DNA of 64,000 nt from CBDVBE01 sp964543525. GTDB lineage: Bacteria; Fibrobacterota; Chitinivibrionia; Chitinivibrionales; JANQEN01. The stretch is from positions 7,883 through 71,882 of the forward strand of contig CAZIYW010000008.1 in NCBI GenBank assembly GCA_964543525.1. The letters are read 5' to 3'. The notes beneath the pieces were generated by a model that searched no databases, had not been told where the DNA came from, and was given only the letters and a program-made list of their open reading frames with translations. The position numbers and the translations under genes were made by a program. This document shows positions 8,361 through 17,324 of the stretch, piece after piece. Within the stretch, counting starts at the first letter, position 1. Every line of letters starts with the position of its first letter.

Positions 8361-9188
8361 TTACTGAACAAATGCCAGGTTGTTATATCGCAGGTCTACA
8401 AAGCTGGGCATCTTATCAGTATTGTCATCCATAGTTGTTAAAATTTCCTGTAAATGTTTTAAATCTTCAACGACCTGAGAACTCTTTATCAGTGCATATA
8501 ATGGACTGGACTCTATTTTTATACACACTGCATCCTCTCTGCTGAAATCAATCTGTGATATCCGCAGCGGAACCCGGCCATCAAGGCGTTCCGTATCTTT
8601 AAAAAAACGGTTCATCTTTTCGACCGCATCTTTCTTTAATCGATGGTACGTATCGTCGATGAGTGTATCCGCCACCCCGGATATAATCGGAAGGTTCCAG
8701 TAGGTATGTGATTTCAGCGGCCATAAAAAACCCTTCCGGTCAGTCATATAAATCACCCCAAGATTTACAAATGCCACCGGTTCCCGTTCAGTGACCGCTA
8801 TTACCATCGTGTGGGGTATTTTCCTCCGTACCTTCACTTGTGCAACCCGGGGATTTTTCTGAATACGCTCCTGAATATCCCGTGTCTTCAAATCAAGCAT
8901 TGATATTCCCGGCTGTATGGCGGCAAGTGAACGCACCTTTGTGGTATCGATATGTTCAACACCCCTGATTTCAACCATCTTCACCTGCAGGAAATCAACG
9001 GTATCAATCAATCCTGATGCTTTCCGGGCTCCAAGGAATCCCAAAATGCCGACGCTGGAAGCAATAAAAAGAAACGATGCCACTTTCAATATTCTACCAA
9101 TGAAACCGCCATTTTTTTTTGGTTTTTTCTTTCGCTTCCGATCAGCTATTTTAAGTCGACGATTTGCGCCGATTCGTCGTTTAGCCAT
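8361..9188 (-). CDS. ftsQ: Cell division protein FtsQ
   Basis: FtsQ is a single-pass inner-membrane protein linking early and late division proteins. The start at 9188 (MAKRRIGANRRLKI) was chosen because it gives the usual short, very basic cytoplasmic tail and has GGAG ten bases upstream; a longer frame opens at 9233 inside murC. There is one membrane segment (about residues 34-56), then a POTRA domain (VEIRGVEHIDTTKVRSLA) and the FtsQ beta domain with REPVAFVN and FVDLRYNN. It overlaps the murC end by eight bases, so translation is coupled. Length 275 residues. Confidence 0.93.
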   Translation of the reverse strand: MAKRRIGANRRLKIADRKRKKKPKKNGGFIGRILKVASFLFIASSVGILGFLGARKASGLIDTVDFLQVKMVEIRGVEHIDTTKVRSLAAIQPGISMLDLKTRDIQERIQKNPRVAQVKVRRKIPHTMVIAVTEREPVAFVNLGVIYMTDRKGFLWPLKSHTYWNLPIISGVADTLIDDTYHRLKKDAVEKMNRFFKDTERLDGRVPLRISQIDFSREDAVCIKIESSPLYALIKSSQVVEDLKHLQEILTTMDDNTDKMPSFVDLRYNNLAFVQ

Positions 9189-10557
9189 GCTGTATCTTCT
9201 CCAGTATTGCGGACCCAATCTGCCAGATATCACCCGCCCCCATGAGGATTACACCATCACCGGGCTGCATCTGTTCTACCAAACAATCCGGAATATTCTC
9301 TATGTCTTCTGTAAACAGCGTGTTCTTAAATCCGTTTTCATGCATTTCTTCTATAATGGAAAACCCGCTAACCCCTTCAATCGGTTCTTCACGAGCCTTA
9401 TAAATCTCTGTAACTACCACCAGGTCAGCAGCGCTGAGGCTTTCGGCAAATTCCCGGCTGAAATCCCTCGTCCGTGAATAGAGATGTGGCTGAAAAACGG
9501 CAATGATTCTTTTGAATCCCGCCTGTTTCGCTGCATCAATCGTTGCCGTAATCTCCGAAGGATGATGTGCATAATCGTCAATAACGGTGATCCCTTTTTC
9601 AGTTCCCAATAATTCAAAGCGGCGCTTTATACCGCCAAACCGGTGCAAACTCCGTGCAATCTGATCAAAGGGAATCTCCATTGCAGAAGCCACTGCAATC
9701 GCAGCAAGGGCGTTTCGAATATTATGCATTCCTGAAAGCGGCAACGTTACTGTACCAAGCAGTTCATTGCGTTTCAATACTGCACATTCCGAAACACCTT
9801 TTTTAAACCGAACGGATTCAACACGGTAGTCTGCAGTATCGGCAATGCCATACGTGACATACGAGCCGTGTATACGGTTAAGAATCTGTACAGAAACGGG
9901 ATCATCCGCCGAGATGACCACCAGACCATAAAAGGGTACGGTATTTATATATTCCACAAAGGCCTCGGTGATATCCGCCAGATCAGTATAGATATCAAGA
10001 TGATCCGCTTCTATATTGGTAACGACCGCAATGAACGGAGACATACTCAGGAATGACCTGTCATATTCATCCGCTTCAGTTATTAATACCCTCCCCTTTC
10101 CAATCATGGCATGTGACTCACTGTCTTTAAAGGCACCACCGGCAATCACCATCGGATCGTGACCGGCATCCCTGAAAATGCTGCCGATCAGTGACGTTGT
10201 CGTTGTTTTTCCGTGAGTACCCGCGACGCCAATACTGAGAAAGGCACGCATGATATCACCCAGTATCGCCGCACGCTTCATGCAGGCTATATTATTTTGA
10301 TGTGCATACACTAATTCGGGATTGTCAGGTTTTATTGCGCTTGAGTAAACCACTAACTCACTCTGCTTAACGAGATCGGGGGTATGATTATACTGAATAT
10401 GCACGTTTAACGAAGCGAGTCGCTCCGTTGCATCACTCCGCAGTATATCGCTTCCACTGACAGAGTGACCATTCATGACCATTACCTCTGCTAGAGGGTA
10501 CATACCGGCGCCGCCGATTCCGATAAAGTGCATTCTCTTTTTTCCAATAAAAAACAT
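9181..10557 (-). CDS. murC: UDP-N-acetylmuramate--L-alanine ligase
   Basis: MurC adds the first amino acid, L-alanine, to UDP-MurNAc in the cytoplasm. Visible motifs are FIGIGGAGMYPLAEV (Rossmann UDP-binding), GVAGTHGKTTTTSLIG (ATP loop), EADEYDRSFL (MurC/Mpl type acidic motif) and DDYAHHPSEI (substrate His). At 458 residues it has the standard size. It starts six bases after murG, and its last bases overlap ftsQ. No fused murB or ddl domain is present. Confidence 0.97.
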   Translation of the reverse strand: MFFIGKKRMHFIGIGGAGMYPLAEVMVMNGHSVSGSDILRSDATERLASLNVHIQYNHTPDLVKQSELVVYSSAIKPDNPELVYAHQNNIACMKRAAILGDIMRAFLSIGVAGTHGKTTTTSLIGSIFRDAGHDPMVIAGGAFKDSESHAMIGKGRVLITEADEYDRSFLSMSPFIAVVTNIEADHLDIYTDLADITEAFVEYINTVPFYGLVVISADDPVSVQILNRIHGSYVTYGIADTADYRVESVRFKKGVSECAVLKRNELLGTVTLPLSGMHNIRNALAAIAVASAMEIPFDQIARSLHRFGGIKRRFELLGTEKGITVIDDYAHHPSEITATIDAAKQAGFKRIIAVFQPHLYSRTRDFSREFAESLSAADLVVVTEIYKAREEPIEGVSGFSIIEEMHENGFKNTLFTEDIENIPDCLVEQMQPGDGVILMGAGDIWQIGSAILEKIQHG

Positions 10558-10563
10558 ATACGC

Positions 10564-11640
10564 CTACTGAAGTTCCGTTACTATCTTCTGCACAATTACT
10601 TTCGCTGCATTGCCTGATGAACTGTCCAATGCTTTCCGACACATTGATTCATACCGCTCAGAATCTGACAGGATTCTTTCCAATGCCTGCTCAACATACA
10701 GACCACACATCTTATCCTGGGCAATACGTTGTCCCCAGCCCTGACTCTGAACATACGTAGCATTTATCCACTGATGATTCTCAGCGGACCAGGGAAGCGG
10801 TATCATTATACAGGGGAGTCCGAAATACGCTATTTCGTTCAGTGTTGATGCACCGGAGCGGCAAACTACCAGTTGAGAAACGGCATAGTAGGGATACAAA
10901 TCAGTAACCGAATCAAAAATGAAAGCAGCCGGATAATCTTTAAAAACCCTTTTTATCTTCTCATAAGAAACGCTACCCGTCTGCCAGAGTATCTGCAATC
11001 CCTTTTGAAGCATTTTTGTTATCGGCTCAATAAGGCATTCATTCATTGATGCAGCACCCTGACTGCCGCCGCATATGAGAATGGTAGTCTTCCCTCTGTC
11101 GAATCCTTGCGGGTACGTAAAATTATCAAACGTACCGGTAACGGTTCTTACCGGTGTGCCGGTGATCGTGGTATTTCCTTTCAGCTTCCATTTTCCGTTA
11201 AGCGGAAAGCCCAAGAAGGAGTGTCTGGCCCGTGCTGCAAAGAATCTATTTACCACGCCGGGCACACTGTTCTGCTCCTGAAGGAAATAAGGGATCTGAT
11301 TCATACGCGCCGCTGCAAGGACCGGGGCACAAACATATCCGCCAAAGGCGAGGACGGCATCAGTACCGCTATGCCTGAAGAATTTACGCATATGACGTAC
11401 GGCTTTAACAAATGCTATAAGCGACAAAATATTTGACAGATGCAATCCTCGGACAATCCCCTTGACAGACAATATTTTAAGCGGTATTTCATGTTTCTCA
11501 CATAACTCCTGTTCCCGGCTCCGTGCAGTACCTATCCACAGCAGCGATACCGCTTTTATTTGTTTTCTTAACTCCAGCGCTACCGACAGAGCCGGAAAAA
11601 TGTGGCCCCCGGTGCCGCCTGCTGCGATAACGATATTCAT
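10564..11640 (-). CDS. murG: UDP-GlcNAc:lipid I N-acetylglucosaminyltransferase
   Basis: MurG converts lipid I into lipid II on the inner face of the cytoplasmic membrane. The N-terminus MNIVIAAGGTGGHIFPALS carries the first Gly loop. FGGYVCAPVLAAA, QEQNSVPGVVNR, ICGGSQGAASMN and CRSGASTLNEIAYFGLP follow in family order. Length 358 residues. The ATG overlaps the stop of ftsW by four bases (ATGA). It depends on lipid I made by MraY, whose gene is not in this cluster. Confidence 0.97.
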   Translation of the reverse strand: MNIVIAAGGTGGHIFPALSVALELRKQIKAVSLLWIGTARSREQELCEKHEIPLKILSVKGIVRGLHLSNILSLIAFVKAVRHMRKFFRHSGTDAVLAFGGYVCAPVLAAARMNQIPYFLQEQNSVPGVVNRFFAARARHSFLGFPLNGKWKLKGNTTITGTPVRTVTGTFDNFTYPQGFDRGKTTILICGGSQGAASMNECLIEPITKMLQKGLQILWQTGSVSYEKIKRVFKDYPAAFIFDSVTDLYPYYAVSQLVVCRSGASTLNEIAYFGLPCIMIPLPWSAENHQWINATYVQSQGWGQRIAQDKMCGLYVEQALERILSDSERYESMCRKALDSSSGNAAKVIVQKIVTELQ

Positions 11641-12767
11641 ACCCGCTTCCGTTTCGGTAAAGGCTTTCTCTCTATCGTCAATTGACTCGATATGTTCAGT
11701 AATATTCCCATACTGCTCATAGTAAAAATCAGACTCATACCTCCATAACTCAAAAATGGTAAAGGTACCCCGGTGGTGGGTGCAATACCGGTATTTACAA
11801 ATGTGTGCAGAATAACATACAATCCGGGAACCAGCGTCAGGCCGAAGGCCATGCTCTGCCCCATTTTATCAGGGGCACGTGAAGCAATCCGCATTCCCCG
11901 ATAGAGTAGTATACCAAACAGGAGGAATACGATACACAGGCCGACGAATCCAACCTCCTCACCAAGAATGGAGAATACAAAATCGGTATGCGGTTCGGGC
12001 AGATAGAAATACTTCTGTTCCCCCTGCCCGAGGCCGACACCAAGCAGACCACCATGCCCTAAACCGATGAGTGACTGATAGGTCTGATAGGCAATACCAT
12101 CCGTATTGCTTGACATCTCAACAAATCCCATAAATCGCTGCAGCCGGTAGGGCGAGGTAATCACCGCAAGTATCGTTACCGGGATAAAAGCCAGAACAAT
12201 ACCACCGATATGCAGGATTTTCGCACCGGCTACAAAGAGAAGGCATATACCGACGCTGCCGATAATGACCGCAGTGCTGAAATCGGGTTCCAGTATAATT
12301 AAACCGCAAAGTATACTGATTTTTATCAACTGCTGCAGAAAGACACTGCCTTCTCTTATTCGATCACCGAATTTTTCTATTTGGAGCGCGAGAACCAGTA
12401 TAAGTGCCATACGAGCGAACTCTGAGACCTGGAATCGGAAAAATCCAATATGCGCCCATCGTTTGGCGCCGTTAATCGCCTGACTGTCGGGAATGGTTAA
12501 GGTGTAAATTAACAATACAACTGCAATAACATACGTTATGTTGGCGTATCTGCCCAGAGAATGGTAATCAATCATGAGGAAAACGAAAAAGCAGACGAGT
12601 GCGAGCAGGGCACGGATAATATGCCGGGCAAGGAAAAAATCCGAACCGCCGAATTTTTGTTGTGCTATCGCAAATGATGAACTGTATACGAATACTATAC
12701 CAAAGCCCATCAGCAACAGACTAATCAGAAATATACCCTTATCCATTTTTCTTATTCTATCAACCAT
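11637..12767 (-). CDS. ftsW: SEDS peptidoglycan glycosyltransferase FtsW
   Basis: FtsW polymerises lipid II at the septum together with FtsI. Ten or so membrane segments are visible, with FVYSSSFAIAQQKF near the N-terminus, INGAKRWAHIG, the large extracytoplasmic loop GVGLGQGEQKYFYLPEPHTD, and the C-terminal PLPFLSYGGMSL motif. The start at 12767 (MVDRIRKMDKG) was chosen because upstream codons lie within murD and read as unrelated sequence. It overlaps the murD end by eight bases. ATG at 12776 is an alternative. The length, 376 residues, is normal. Confidence 0.95.
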   Translation of the reverse strand: MVDRIRKMDKGIFLISLLLMGFGIVFVYSSSFAIAQQKFGGSDFFLARHIIRALLALVCFFVFLMIDYHSLGRYANITYVIAVVLLIYTLTIPDSQAINGAKRWAHIGFFRFQVSEFARMALILVLALQIEKFGDRIREGSVFLQQLIKISILCGLIILEPDFSTAVIIGSVGICLLFVAGAKILHIGGIVLAFIPVTILAVITSPYRLQRFMGFVEMSSNTDGIAYQTYQSLIGLGHGGLLGVGLGQGEQKYFYLPEPHTDFVFSILGEEVGFVGLCIVFLLFGILLYRGMRIASRAPDKMGQSMAFGLTLVPGLYVILHTFVNTGIAPTTGVPLPFLSYGGMSLIFTMSSMGILLNISSQLTIERKPLPKRKRV

Positions 12768-14172
12768 TCTTTTCATTTCCCTCTTCGTATAAATCGTGAA
12801 CCAGCTTTTTGAATATGGTTCCCCGGTCCTCAAAGCTGACAAACATATCAAAACTGGAGCACCCGGGCGAAAGGATAACCACATCTCCCGGATGCGCCTG
12901 GGAATTAATAATCTCCAGCGCCTGCTCAAGCGATTCTGCCCGGCGTATCTCAGTGAGACCCTTCCACTCCTTTGATATCCTTGCGGCTGCTTCACCTATA
13001 AGACAGACGCTTTTTACCTTCTCCTTTATAGAGTCCCGTATTTCCGAAAAATCGCATCCCTTATCTTTTCCTCCCGCTATGAGATGTACGTTCGTCTGAA
13101 AGGCGTTCACCGCACAGGCAACCGATTCAGCAGTTGTCGCCTTTGAATCGTTATAATAGGCAATACCGTGTATCTCACGAATAAACTCCAAGCGATGCGG
13201 TAAACCGCTGAAGGCACATACACCTGCAATGATTGCCTCTTTATCATCAACACCTGCGGCCCTGGCAAGCGCCGCTGCTACGCATGCATTATCACTGTTG
13301 TGACTTCCCTTAATTTTCATGGTGCCGATATCACCGAGTATCTCTTCATTCCCGCCATATCTCCACCGCATGCTACTCCCCTCACACCATATACAATCAA
13401 AAGAATCAACCTTGCGTCCAAATAAAACGACCTGCACCGTATTGCCGATAGTTTCAGCCCACTCGACACACCGTTCATCATTTGCATTGAGCACCAGTGT
13501 ATCGTCTGCCGTCATATTTTTGCTGATCTGTTTTTTTGCACCATAATACTCTTCCTCATTCTCATAGCGGTCAAGATGGTTTTTCAGCAGATTCAGCACA
13601 GCCGCCGCCTTCGGATGAAACAGTTCTATCGTCTCAAGCTGAAAACTACTGATTTCGGCTACCACAAGGCCCTTTTTGCTGATATCCGGCGCAGCGCATA
13701 TAAGTGGCACACCGATATTTCCCGCAACCGTATACTCCATACCGGCAGCCTCAAGTATGGAACCGAGTAAACCGACGGTTGTACTTTTTCCGGTCGAGCC
13801 GGTAACGGCAAGATACGGCGCCTCACTCTGCCTGTAGGCAAGTTCTATCTCCGACCAGATTGGTATCTGTTTTTTCCGGGCCTTTTTTAAAATGGCAATG
13901 TCCTTGGGTATACCCGGTGAACAGATAATCAGATCACTATCCAGCACTTTCTGGGTGTGTCCACCCGCTTCATGTGAAATATCCGCAATGTTGTTGGATG
14001 CCAGAATGAAATCAAGGTCCTTATCGGAACAGGTCTCACTGATAAAAACGGTACTATTCCGCTGAGACAGATATTTTGCAGCGGCAACACCACTACGTCC
14101 AGCACCAAGGACAGCCACCTTTTGGGGCAGCCACTCCTTTGATTTCTTCTTATGTTCCGTTTTTAGTTTCAT
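12760..14172 (-). CDS. murD: UDP-MurNAc-L-alanine--D-glutamate ligase
   Basis: MurD adds D-glutamate (made by MurI) to UDP-MurNAc-L-Ala. Motifs: KVAVLGAGRSGVAAAKYL (UDP site), VTGSTGKSTTVGLLG (ATP loop), NLLKNHLDRYEN and YYNDSKATTAES (substrate/ATP contacts), then ILSPGCSSFDMF in the C-terminal domain. Length 470 residues, with a basic N-terminal extension of about 15 residues. It begins only 26 bases after murF. In most dcw clusters mraY lies between these two genes; here there is no room for it. Confidence 0.96.
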   Translation of the reverse strand: MKLKTEHKKKSKEWLPQKVAVLGAGRSGVAAAKYLSQRNSTVFISETCSDKDLDFILASNNIADISHEAGGHTQKVLDSDLIICSPGIPKDIAILKKARKKQIPIWSEIELAYRQSEAPYLAVTGSTGKSTTVGLLGSILEAAGMEYTVAGNIGVPLICAAPDISKKGLVVAEISSFQLETIELFHPKAAAVLNLLKNHLDRYENEEEYYGAKKQISKNMTADDTLVLNANDERCVEWAETIGNTVQVVLFGRKVDSFDCIWCEGSSMRWRYGGNEEILGDIGTMKIKGSHNSDNACVAAALARAAGVDDKEAIIAGVCAFSGLPHRLEFIREIHGIAYYNDSKATTAESVACAVNAFQTNVHLIAGGKDKGCDFSEIRDSIKEKVKSVCLIGEAAARISKEWKGLTEIRRAESLEQALEIINSQAHPGDVVILSPGCSSFDMFVSFEDRGTIFKKLVHDLYEEGNEKNG

Positions 14173-14198
14173 ACCATTTACCGATTTATTACCGCATT

Positions 14199-15548
14199 CT
14201 AGAACGTATTAAGAACCGTTTCAAGTTTTACTCCCCGTGATCCCTTAAGCAGAACAGTATCTCCTTTTTTTAAATAGGTATGCGCATAGTCGACTGCCTG
14301 GTATGCATCAGGAGCACAGTGTATTTGTGACGCTTTCATTCCGTGAGCGACCGCGCCATTCACTACGGATTGTGCATACTGTCCAACCGCCAGTATCTTT
14401 TTCACACCCGCTTCAGCGAGCTGCTTCCCCAGTTGCCGATGAAGGCGTTTCGAAAATGTTCCCAGCTCAAGCATATCACCAACAACGGCCCCTTTGATGG
14501 TATTACCGGCAACATCCTGAAGCAGAGCAATACCTGAACGCATGGATGACGGATTTGCATTATAGCAGTCAACAATAAACCGTATACCGGATTTTGTTAC
14601 TATTCTGCCGCGCATCGGGTCGGGCGTGAGCGTATACAGCGCCTCGGCAATAAGCGATTCCGATATACCGAGCTGCCGGGCAAGAAATATCGCCGGCAAC
14701 GCACAATACACGAAATGACGTCCCGGCATGCGCAGCCGGTACCGATGGCCTTTTACCGTAAAAGTTGTCTTCCCCTCCCTGGTAACTGCAAGCTGTTCCG
14801 CGCGAACAGCGCAACGTTTGGAGAATCCGAAGAAAACCGCTTTCCAACCTTTTTCTCTATTCTTCTGGATCAAACGGGTATCATCACCGTTTAACAGCAG
14901 TACCCCATTCCGTTTCCGCATACCGTTTACGAGTTCAAACTTGGCATTTGCAATAGCATCGAGACTCCCGAAGTACCCGATATGTGCATACCCGATATTG
15001 GTGATAACGCCGATATCAGGCTTTACAATTCGCGAGAGTGTGTCTATTTCACGGGTATGATTTGCACCGAGTTCAAGTATCGCGACATCCTCGTTTCCGG
15101 TAAGCCTGAGTAGACTGAGCGGTACCCCAATATGGTTGTTCCAGTTACCCTCGGTATTCCCGACGGTTAATCCGGCGGAAAGAACTTTTGTAATGAACTG
15201 CCGGGTAGTTGTCTTCCCGCTGGATCCGGTTATTGCAGCTACCGGTATATCCAGATCCTGTCGATAAGCGGCAGCCATTTGTTGCACCGCTTTGAGCGGC
15301 CGGTCCACAACAATGCATTTTTTCTGTTCACGGGCGTTGTATGTATGTACCTTCCGACGGGATACTATGGCTGCAATTGCTCCTGCTTTAAATGCAGCCG
15401 GTACGTATCGATGTCCGTCATCCTGCTCGCCTGCCAGCGCAAGAAAAACATCACCGGGAGTTATTTTACGCGAATCCATCCATACAGCACCAATGCGGCG
15501 GCGAAGGGATACTGCAGACATGCTCGTCTTTCCCTTCCCCCATACCAC
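14199..15548 (-). CDS. murF: UDP-MurNAc-tripeptide--D-Ala-D-Ala ligase
   Basis: MurF adds the D-Ala-D-Ala dipeptide to complete the UDP-MurNAc pentapeptide. Motifs: WMDSRKITPGDVFLALAG (N-terminal substrate domain), AAITGSSGKTTTRQF (ATP loop), LELGANHTREID and VDCYNANPSSMRSG, as expected. The 5' end is odd. The given start is a GTG without a good ribosome-binding site, but nine codons further upstream (from 15575) the frame reads SPITLNNL after a CTG. This fits the MurF N-terminus and has AGGAG ten bases before that CTG. A non-AUG (CTG) start at 15575 is therefore possible. It follows murE closely. Confidence 0.95.
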   Translation of the reverse strand: MVWGKGKTSMSAVSLRRRIGAVWMDSRKITPGDVFLALAGEQDDGHRYVPAAFKAGAIAAIVSRRKVHTYNAREQKKCIVVDRPLKAVQQMAAAYRQDLDIPVAAITGSSGKTTTRQFITKVLSAGLTVGNTEGNWNNHIGVPLSLLRLTGNEDVAILELGANHTREIDTLSRIVKPDIGVITNIGYAHIGYFGSLDAIANAKFELVNGMRKRNGVLLLNGDDTRLIQKNREKGWKAVFFGFSKRCAVRAEQLAVTREGKTTFTVKGHRYRLRMPGRHFVYCALPAIFLARQLGISESLIAEALYTLTPDPMRGRIVTKSGIRFIVDCYNANPSSMRSGIALLQDVAGNTIKGAVVGDMLELGTFSKRLHRQLGKQLAEAGVKKILAVGQYAQSVVNGAVAHGMKASQIHCAPDAYQAVDYAHTYLKKGDTVLLKGSRGVKLETVLNTF

Positions 15549-15582
15549 AAGGTTGTTGAGGGTAATCGGTGACAGTCTTTTT

Positions 15583-17067
15583 TTACTCCTGTTCAGAACA
15601 ACACCCCATCTCTTTACTTAATTCAACAACAACTTCACGATCATCAAAGTGATGACGGACCCCGTTTATTTCCTGGTAATTTTCATGACCCTTACCGGCG
15701 ATAACTACACAATCACCTCTACGTGAAACCGTCAAAGCTTTTTTTATTGCCTCCCGACGATCCGGAATGATATGACAGGGAAAATCCAGCGGCATTCCCT
15801 CTTTTATCTCATCAATAATCTTCAGTGGCTCCTCTGTTCTCGGATTATCACTGGTTACTACGGCTTCATCACATATTCGGGCAACGACCTGTGCCATCAA
15901 CGGTCGTTTCTTGCGATCACGATCACCTCCACAACCAAACACACAGAATAACCGGCCTTCGGTGAGCTTCTCCGCAGTGGAGAGCACATTTTCGAGTGCA
16001 TCCGGTGTATGGGCATAATCAACAATAACTGAGAAATCGGAAAATACCGGCACCCGCTCCATACGGCCGGGAATCAGCCTGACTCCGTCAAAGCATTTCT
16101 GAATATCTTTTTCAGTAATGTTCCGCACCAATGCCCCGGCAACCAGCGCCGTCATGTTATAAACGTTAAAAAAACCACACAGTGACGAACGGAAATGCAT
16201 TTCTTTTTTCTTATATTTAATAGTTATTTCAGTGCCGGACCAGGTCGAATCAGACTTAACAATGTGAACATCCGTGGACTCAGCGCAGCCATAGGTAACC
16301 TGTCGCACGTCAGACAACTCTTTTGAGAGTCTCGCCCCCCATGTATCATCAGTATTGATGATCGCCGCGCCTTCAGATTTAAGATTGTGTATAAAAAGCT
16401 TTTTCTTTGCCTGATAATAGGCCTCCATGGTTTTATGAAAATCAAGATGATCCTGGCTCAGATTGGTCCAGACAGCAAGATCAAAGGTAAAACCCTCAAC
16501 TCTGTAAAGCTCCAGCGCGTGTGATGAGACCTCCATGGTGATTGCTTTCGGCTTTTTATCGGCAGTGTTTATGAACCGAAGCAGATCTGATGCCTCCGGT
16601 GTGGTATGATGCGCCTGCTGCGTCCGGCTTCCCAGGGTATAGGTGATGGTACTGAACAGCCACGAGTACTCTCTGCCAAAGATATTCTGAAAAAGCCGGT
16701 GATACATGCCGGCTATTGTTGTCTTCCCGTTGGTGCCGGTAATACCAACGGTTATATAGGAATCGAACTGAATATTCCACAGGTGTTTTGCCAGTATTGC
16801 CAGTGCTTTCCGGGAATTGGTAACCTGTACCCAGGGAACGCCGGACTCAGACTGTTCATGCTCTGAAACCACCGCTGCCGCTCCCCTGGAGACCGCGTCC
16901 GCTATATACAGATCTCCCTGATCGGTAAATCCCGGAACAGCAACAAATATAGCGCCGGGTTTAACATTACGTGAATCATGGACAATATCTGTTATCACCG
17001 GGTTGGTGCCCCCACCCCGACTTAAAACCTCCAACGGCGCAATTGCATTGTTCCATTTCATATTCAT
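15583..17067 (-). CDS. murE: UDP-MurNAc-L-Ala-D-Glu--meso-diaminopimelate ligase
   Basis: MurE adds the third stem-peptide residue. Motifs: VHDSRNVKPGAIFVAVPG, VGITGTNGKTTIAGMYH (ATP loop), THHTTPEASDL-like substrate loop (here AHHTTPEASDLLR), VIVDYAHTPDALENVL and TSDNPRTEEP. The DNPR sequence is the signature of meso-diaminopimelate-adding enzymes, so the wall is predicted to be DAP type. The start at 17067 (MNMKWNNAI) has GAGG six bases upstream; a longer frame to 17202 overlaps the small gene at 17087-17263 and reads as unrelated sequence. Length 494 residues. Confidence 0.96.
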   Translation of the reverse strand: MNMKWNNAIAPLEVLSRGGGTNPVITDIVHDSRNVKPGAIFVAVPGFTDQGDLYIADAVSRGAAAVVSEHEQSESGVPWVQVTNSRKALAILAKHLWNIQFDSYITVGITGTNGKTTIAGMYHRLFQNIFGREYSWLFSTITYTLGSRTQQAHHTTPEASDLLRFINTADKKPKAITMEVSSHALELYRVEGFTFDLAVWTNLSQDHLDFHKTMEAYYQAKKKLFIHNLKSEGAAIINTDDTWGARLSKELSDVRQVTYGCAESTDVHIVKSDSTWSGTEITIKYKKKEMHFRSSLCGFFNVYNMTALVAGALVRNITEKDIQKCFDGVRLIPGRMERVPVFSDFSVIVDYAHTPDALENVLSTAEKLTEGRLFCVFGCGGDRDRKKRPLMAQVVARICDEAVVTSDNPRTEEPLKIIDEIKEGMPLDFPCHIIPDRREAIKKALTVSRRGDCVVIAGKGHENYQEINGVRHHFDDREVVVELSKEMGCCSEQE

Positions 17068-17086
17068 CCGTATCCTCACAAACGCA

Positions 17087-17263
17087 TTATACTCTCTGTA
17101 ACTTTTTCCTGTTCCACTCTTCCCGGAACAATTTCGCGTTTTTCTCAATCCACTCCATTGCAACGCGGCAACACAATTCCGGATCCTTCCGGCACCGTTC
17201 ATCCATTGAATTCATAATCTCCTGCAGCTCTGCTTTAACGAATTCTTTAAATGAATCGGACAT
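17087..17263 (-). CDS. Small hypothetical protein between ftsI and murE (58 aa)
   Basis: A 58-residue frame begins MSDSFKEFVKAELQEIMNSM and ends EEWNRKKLQRV, with AGGA eight bases before the ATG. It is highly charged, predicted all-helical, and has three Cys (one pair adjacent, ELCCRVA). It fills most of the 257-base gap between ftsI and murE, on the same strand, and stops 19 bases before murE. No family was recognised. Its position and ribosome-binding site make it a credible gene of the dcw operon. Confidence 0.7.
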   Translation of the reverse strand: MSDSFKEFVKAELQEIMNSMDERCRKDPELCCRVAMEWIEKNAKLFREEWNRKKLQRV

Positions 17264-17324
17264 ATATGCATCCTTTGCTTAAGAAAAAATGTATACTGAT
17301 TATTTCATTGTATTCATGTGCCGG

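Noticed and set aside
12768..12995. N-terminal extension of FtsW
   Set aside because: The extra residues lie in the murD coding region in another frame and do not look like membrane protein sequence.
17068..17202. N-terminal extension of MurE
   Set aside because: It overlaps the 58-residue gene and reads as an out-of-frame shadow of it; the Met at 17067 has its own ribosome-binding site.
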